NCBI GenBank assembly: GCA_019313725.1
Contig: JAFDAT010000024.1
Location: forward strand, 1 to 16,356
Direction of reading: 5' to 3'
DNA from: Deltaproteobacteria bacterium
GTDB lineage: Bacteria > Desulfobacterota > Desulfobacteria > Desulfobacterales > B30-G6
Length of the DNA: 16,356 bases
Made by a program: the position numbers and the translations under genes
In this document: piece after piece, positions 13,198 through 16,356 of the stretch
Numbering within the stretch: position 1 is the stretch's first letter
Layout of the letters: every line of letters starts with the position of its first letter
Notes under the pieces: model-generated
Seen by the model: only the letters and a program-made list of their open reading frames with translations
The model's database searches: none
Told to the model about the DNA's origin: nothing

Positions 13198-15927
13198 ATG
13201 ATCGGAATTACTTCATACGGCGCGTATATCCCCCGTCTGAGATTGGACAGGATGTCCATCTTTCAATCCATGGGCTGGTTTGCGCCCGCCATCATGATGG
13301 TTGCACAAGGGGAACGGTCCATGTGCAACTGGGACGAGGATACCATCACCATGGCCGTGGCGGCGTCAAGAGACTGCCTGAAGGGCGTTGACAAAACAGC
13401 CCTGGACGGTCTTTACCTGGCGTCTACCACCGTACCCTTTGCCGACCGCCAGAACGCCGGCATCGTATCTGCGGCACTGAACCTGGGTAGTGAATTGATC
13501 ACGTCCGACTTCAGCGCGTCACAAAAGGCCGGCAGCACGGCGCTCATCACCGCGCTTGAAACCGTGAAAAGCGGCGATCGCAAAAACGTGCTGGTGGCGG
13601 CTTCCGACAAACGCGAAACCAGAGCCGCCTACTTCTATGAGATGTGGTTCGGTGACGGTGCCGGCGCTTTCACCGTTGGAAGCACCGACGTCATCGCTGA
13701 ATACAAGGGGTCTTTCAGCGTTTCCCACGACTTTGTTGATCACTACCGGGGCGCCCAGAAAACCATCGACTACATGTGGGAAGAGCGCTGGACCCGGGAT
13801 GCCGGGTATGGAAAAATCATCCCCGAGGCGGTCAACGGGCTGCTGGATAAACTTGGCCTGACCATGGACGATGTGGACAAGCTGGTTTATCCCTGCTTCT
13901 TCAAAGGCGACCACAAAAAGATTGCCGCCAAGCTGGGAGCAACTCCGGAAAAACTGGTGGACAATCTGCATGATGTTTGCGGTGAAACCGGCACGGCCCA
14001 CCCGTTCCTGATGATGATGGCGGCACTGGAAAGTGCCAAACCCGGCGACAAAATCCTCATGGCCGGCTTTGGCCAGGGCTGCAACGCCCTGTTGTTCGAG
14101 GTGACCGACAACATCACGACGCTCCCGCCCAGAAACGGATTTCAGGGTACCCTGGACAACAAGAAAACCATTACCAACTACGAAAAATGGCTGAAGTTCC
14201 GCAATCTGATTCAGACGGAGATGGGCATTCGTGCGGAAGCCCCCACCCAGACAGCCACCACGGTCCTGTGGCGCAAGAACAAGATGATTCTGGGGCTGGT
14301 GGGCGGCAAATGCCGTGAATGCGGCACACCGCAGTACCCGAGCTCGGAGATCTGTGTCAACCCGAAGTGCGGCGCCATCAAGAGCCAGGATGATTATGAA
14401 TTTGCCGATGTCACGGCCAAGGTTAAAACATTTACCGGCGACATGCTGGCTGTTTCAGTGGATCCTCCGGCCATCTACGGTATGGTGCAGTTCGAGGGCG
14501 GCGGCAGGCTGGTAGCCGACTTCACCGACTGCGAACTGGATGAAATCAGCGTGGGTCTGCCCATGCAGATGGAATTCAAAAGAAAAGGTGTCGATCCGGA
14601 CCGGGGGTTCAGCAACTACTTCTGGAAAGCCGTACCCGTTCCCGGAGCTAAAACAGCCACCGACCAAATTTCATTCGACGGGCGCGTTGCCGTGGTTACC
14701 GGCGCCGGGGCCGGCCTCGGGAGGGTTTATGCGATCGAGCTCGCCAAACGGGGCGCCAGGGTCGTGGTCAATGATCTTGGCGGTGCCCGAGACGGATCCG
14801 GTGAAGGCTCGGCCACACCGGCAGACAAAGTTGTGACTGAAATCAAGGAACTGGACGGTGAGGCTGTGGCCAACTATGACAACGTGGCCACGCCCGAAGG
14901 TGGCGAAGCCATCATCCAGTCTGCCCTGGACACCTTCGGCAGCGTGGATATCGTCATCAACAACGCCGGCATCCTGCGCGACAAGAGCTTTGTGAAGATG
15001 GATCCCGCAAACTGGAACGCCGTACTCTCGGTCCACCTGAACGGTGCCTACCATGTTAGCCGGCCAGCCATGCGGGTGATGAAGGAAAAGGGCTATGGCC
15101 GCATCGTCATGACCACCTCGGCCGCCGGTCTCTATGGGAACTTCGGCCAAACCAACTACTCGGCTGCCAAAATGGGACTGGTAGGCCTGATGAACACGCT
15201 TAAAATTGAAGGCAAAAAATATAACATCAAGATCAACACCATCGCCCCCATTGCGGCATCCAGGCTCACCGAAGATATCATGCCGCCGGAGCTTTTTGAA
15301 AAATCCAAACCCGAGTTCGTAGCCCCCATGGTAATCCATCTGGCCAGTGAGGCCTGTGAAGAGACAGGCGGTATATTCAACACCGGCATGGGCTATTTCA
15401 ACCGGGCTGCCATATACACCGGCAAGGGCATTCAGCTTGGGGAGCAGGATAACATCCCGACGCCTGAGTCCGTTCGGGATAACTGGGACGCCATCAATTC
15501 CCTGGAAGGAGCCAAGGAGATGGCCGACGCCAATGAGGCTATCTTCGCCCTCATCGCGCCACCGCAGGAAGATACAGCCAGGGAGGCAGACGAGGGTGCC
15601 GGCGAGCTGGATGTAAAGACCTTCTTCGGACAGAAGATGGGCGAAATCTTCAAGGCGGATGCCGCCGAAGGAATCGATATCGTTTTTCAGTTCAACATCT
15701 CCGGCAGCGGCGGCGGTGACTGGTACTGTGTCGTGAAAGACAAGACCTGCACCATCGCGGCCGGGACGCATGACGCACCCAAATGCACGCTCAAGATGGG
15801 CGCCACCGATTTTCTAAGCATGATGACCGGAAAATTGCAGGCCATGCAGGCCTACACATCCGGCAAACTGCAGATCGAAGGCGACATTCTCAAATCTCAG
15901 CTGATCGAACAGCTGTTCACTTTGTAA
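13198..15927 (+). CDS. Four-domain fusion: HMG-CoA-synthase-like + zinc ribbon/DUF35 + SDR + SCP2
   Basis: A 909-residue protein. Residues 1-305 form a thiolase-fold domain of the archaeal-type HMG-CoA synthase family, with YGAYIPRLRL at the start and FGDGAGA at 151-157. Residues 350-485 are a zinc ribbon (Cys372, 375, 386, 391) plus OB-fold DUF35. Residues 492-745 are an MFE-2-like SDR with TGAGAGLG (501-508), NNAG (588-591), Ser641, Tyr654 and Lys658. Residues 803-909 are SCP2. Aligned by memory with archaeal HMG-CoA synthase, the general-base Glu, nucleophilic Cys and His correspond to Thr77, Gln109 (in ASQKAGST) and Pro232. The domain may be non-catalytic, or act as a retro-aldolase or decarboxylase-like enzyme, while the SDR appears competent. 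ATG 13198 follows AAGGAGG; an in-frame TTG at 13141 lies in the repeat element and is rejected. The next gene is a thiolase, so a thiolase-DUF35-HMGS-like assembly is plausible. Confidence 0.85.
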   Translation: MIGITSYGAYIPRLRLDRMSIFQSMGWFAPAIMMVAQGERSMCNWDEDTITMAVAASRDCLKGVDKTALDGLYLASTTVPFADRQNAGIVSAALNLGSELITSDFSASQKAGSTALITALETVKSGDRKNVLVAASDKRETRAAYFYEMWFGDGAGAFTVGSTDVIAEYKGSFSVSHDFVDHYRGAQKTIDYMWEERWTRDAGYGKIIPEAVNGLLDKLGLTMDDVDKLVYPCFFKGDHKKIAAKLGATPEKLVDNLHDVCGETGTAHPFLMMMAALESAKPGDKILMAGFGQGCNALLFEVTDNITTLPPRNGFQGTLDNKKTITNYEKWLKFRNLIQTEMGIRAEAPTQTATTVLWRKNKMILGLVGGKCRECGTPQYPSSEICVNPKCGAIKSQDDYEFADVTAKVKTFTGDMLAVSVDPPAIYGMVQFEGGGRLVADFTDCELDEISVGLPMQMEFKRKGVDPDRGFSNYFWKAVPVPGAKTATDQISFDGRVAVVTGAGAGLGRVYAIELAKRGARVVVNDLGGARDGSGEGSATPADKVVTEIKELDGEAVANYDNVATPEGGEAIIQSALDTFGSVDIVINNAGILRDKSFVKMDPANWNAVLSVHLNGAYHVSRPAMRVMKEKGYGRIVMTTSAAGLYGNFGQTNYSAAKMGLVGLMNTLKIEGKKYNIKINTIAPIAASRLTEDIMPPELFEKSKPEFVAPMVIHLASEACEETGGIFNTGMGYFNRAAIYTGKGIQLGEQDNIPTPESVRDNWDAINSLEGAKEMADANEAIFALIAPPQEDTAREADEGAGELDVKTFFGQKMGEIFKADAAEGIDIVFQFNISGSGGGDWYCVVKDKTCTIAAGTHDAPKCTLKMGATDFLSMMTGKLQAMQAYTSGKLQIEGDILKSQLIEQLFTL

Positions 15928-15947
15928 TATTTGCTGCGCAAATATTA
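15925..15947 (+). promoter_or_regulatory. Perfect hairpin starting at the stop codon of the HMGS-DUF35-SDR-SCP2 gene
   Basis: The ten-base arm TAATATTTGC (15925-15934) pairs perfectly with 15938-15947 around a TGC loop, and it starts with the TAA stop. It resembles the hairpin on the previous gene's stop: the same 5'-TAAT..TTTGC arm and a 3-base loop. The next ribosome site, AAGGGGG, lies three bases after it. It may couple or separate translation of the thiolase from the upstream gene. Confidence 0.55.
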
Positions 15948-15961
15948 ATAAGGGGGAAAAC

Positions 15962-16356
15962 ATGGCCACTGGAATAAAAGATAAAGTAGCAATCATCGGT
16001 ATGGGGTGCACCAAATTCGGGGAACGCTGGGATGTCGGTGCGGAGGAACTCATGGTGGAGGCCTTTCAGGAGTGCCTGGAAGACGCCGGAGTTGAAAAGC
16101 ACGACATCGAGGCGGCCTGGTTTGGATGCTGTCTGGATGAAATCAATGTCGGCAAAAGCGCCCTGCCCCTGTCGCTGAGCCTGCGTCTGCCCATGATCCC
16201 GGTAACCCGGGTTGAAAACTTCTGTGCCACCGGAACAGAAGCTTTCCGGGGGGCTGTTTACGCGGTCGCTTCCGGCGCCTACGACATCTGTCTTGCCCTG
16301 GGAGTAGAAAAATTAAAGGATACAGGATATGGGGGGCTGCCCAGTTTTACCGGATC
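15962..16356 (+). CDS. Thiolase family protein, N-terminal part (cut by window edge)
   Basis: The visible 131 residues are the start of a thiolase that would condense or cleave acyl-CoA units. VAIIGMGCTKFGERW (9-23) is the typical start of the SCP-x/archaeal-type thiolases, and ENFCATGTEAFRGA (85-98) holds the nucleophilic Cys88. This differs from biosynthetic thiolases (NRFCASG) but keeps the Cys. Members of this group usually need a DUF35 protein; here that domain is fused in the preceding gene. ATG 15962 follows AAGGGGG with a short spacer, and lies 34 bases after the previous stop. The histidine and second cysteine motifs lie outside the window. Confidence 0.85.
   Translation, partial: MATGIKDKVAIIGMGCTKFGERWDVGAEELMVEAFQECLEDAGVEKHDIEAAWFGCCLDEINVGKSALPLSLSLRLPMIPVTRVENFCATGTEAFRGAVYAVASGAYDICLALGVEKLKDTGYGGLPSFTG

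Noticed and set aside
14671..15771. A 366-codon minus-strand frame with similarity to the antisense of the previous gene
   Set aside because: The similarity follows from duplication of the sense SDR-SCP2 module. There is no ribosome site and no recognisable domain.

Overview
The window looks like a chromosomal segment of an anaerobic Desulfobacterota bacterium, probably of the Desulfobacterales. The basis is moderate G+C, Fe-S oxidoreductase and CoA-thioester catabolic genes with that group's character, Shine-Dalgarno-led operons and REP-like intergenic hairpins. No 16S gene or other marker is present, so the assignment is an inference.

Layout. (1) 1-577, minus: the N-terminal part of a ClC-type chloride channel/exchanger, cut by the window edge. 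(2) 856-2487: an orphan Tat-exported family 5 ABC solute-binding protein. (3) 2617-3470: a GlpC/CCG-type Fe-S oxidoreductase broken by an internal deletion. (4) 3594-3664: a cluster of perfect hairpins (REP-like) between convergent genes. (5) 3687-5690, minus: a 3-hydroxybutyrate-dehydrogenase-like SDR and a DUF1786 actin-fold protein. (6) 5952-6059: a short ORF whose start matches the N-terminus of MoxR AAA ATPases, evidently a remnant. (7) 6071-8685: the type II secretion helper pair gspA/exeA and gspB. (8) 8689-9939, minus: a YcaD-like MFS transporter. (9) 10041-10829: a TetR regulator, with an uncertain start. (10) 10888 to the right edge: a catabolic operon of large fusion enzymes.

The operon at the right is the most interesting part. 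Its first gene is MaoC-type hydratase + SDR + SCP2, the parts of eukaryotic peroxisomal MFE-2 in a different order. Its second gene is an HMG-CoA-synthase-like thiolase-fold domain + zinc ribbon/OB-fold DUF35 + a nearly identical SDR + SCP2. Its third gene is a thiolase with an intact nucleophilic cysteine. A thiolase, DUF35 and HMGS-like protein side by side recalls the archaeal acetoacetyl-CoA thiolase/DUF35/HMG-CoA synthase complex. In the HMGS-like domain, however, all three expected catalytic positions (Glu, Cys, His) appear replaced (Thr, Gln, Pro), so its chemistry is probably not HMG-CoA synthesis. The set could form a beta-oxidation-like assembly in which SCP2 domains bind or present hydrophobic acyl-CoAs; its substrate is not visible from sequence. 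Both fusion genes end in perfect palindromes that begin at the stop codon, which may shape mRNA ends inside the operon.

The middle of the window shows decay and remnants: the deleted Fe-S gene, the MoxR fragment, REP-like hairpins and short dispersed repeats. I see no tRNA, rRNA, CRISPR array or intact insertion sequence.
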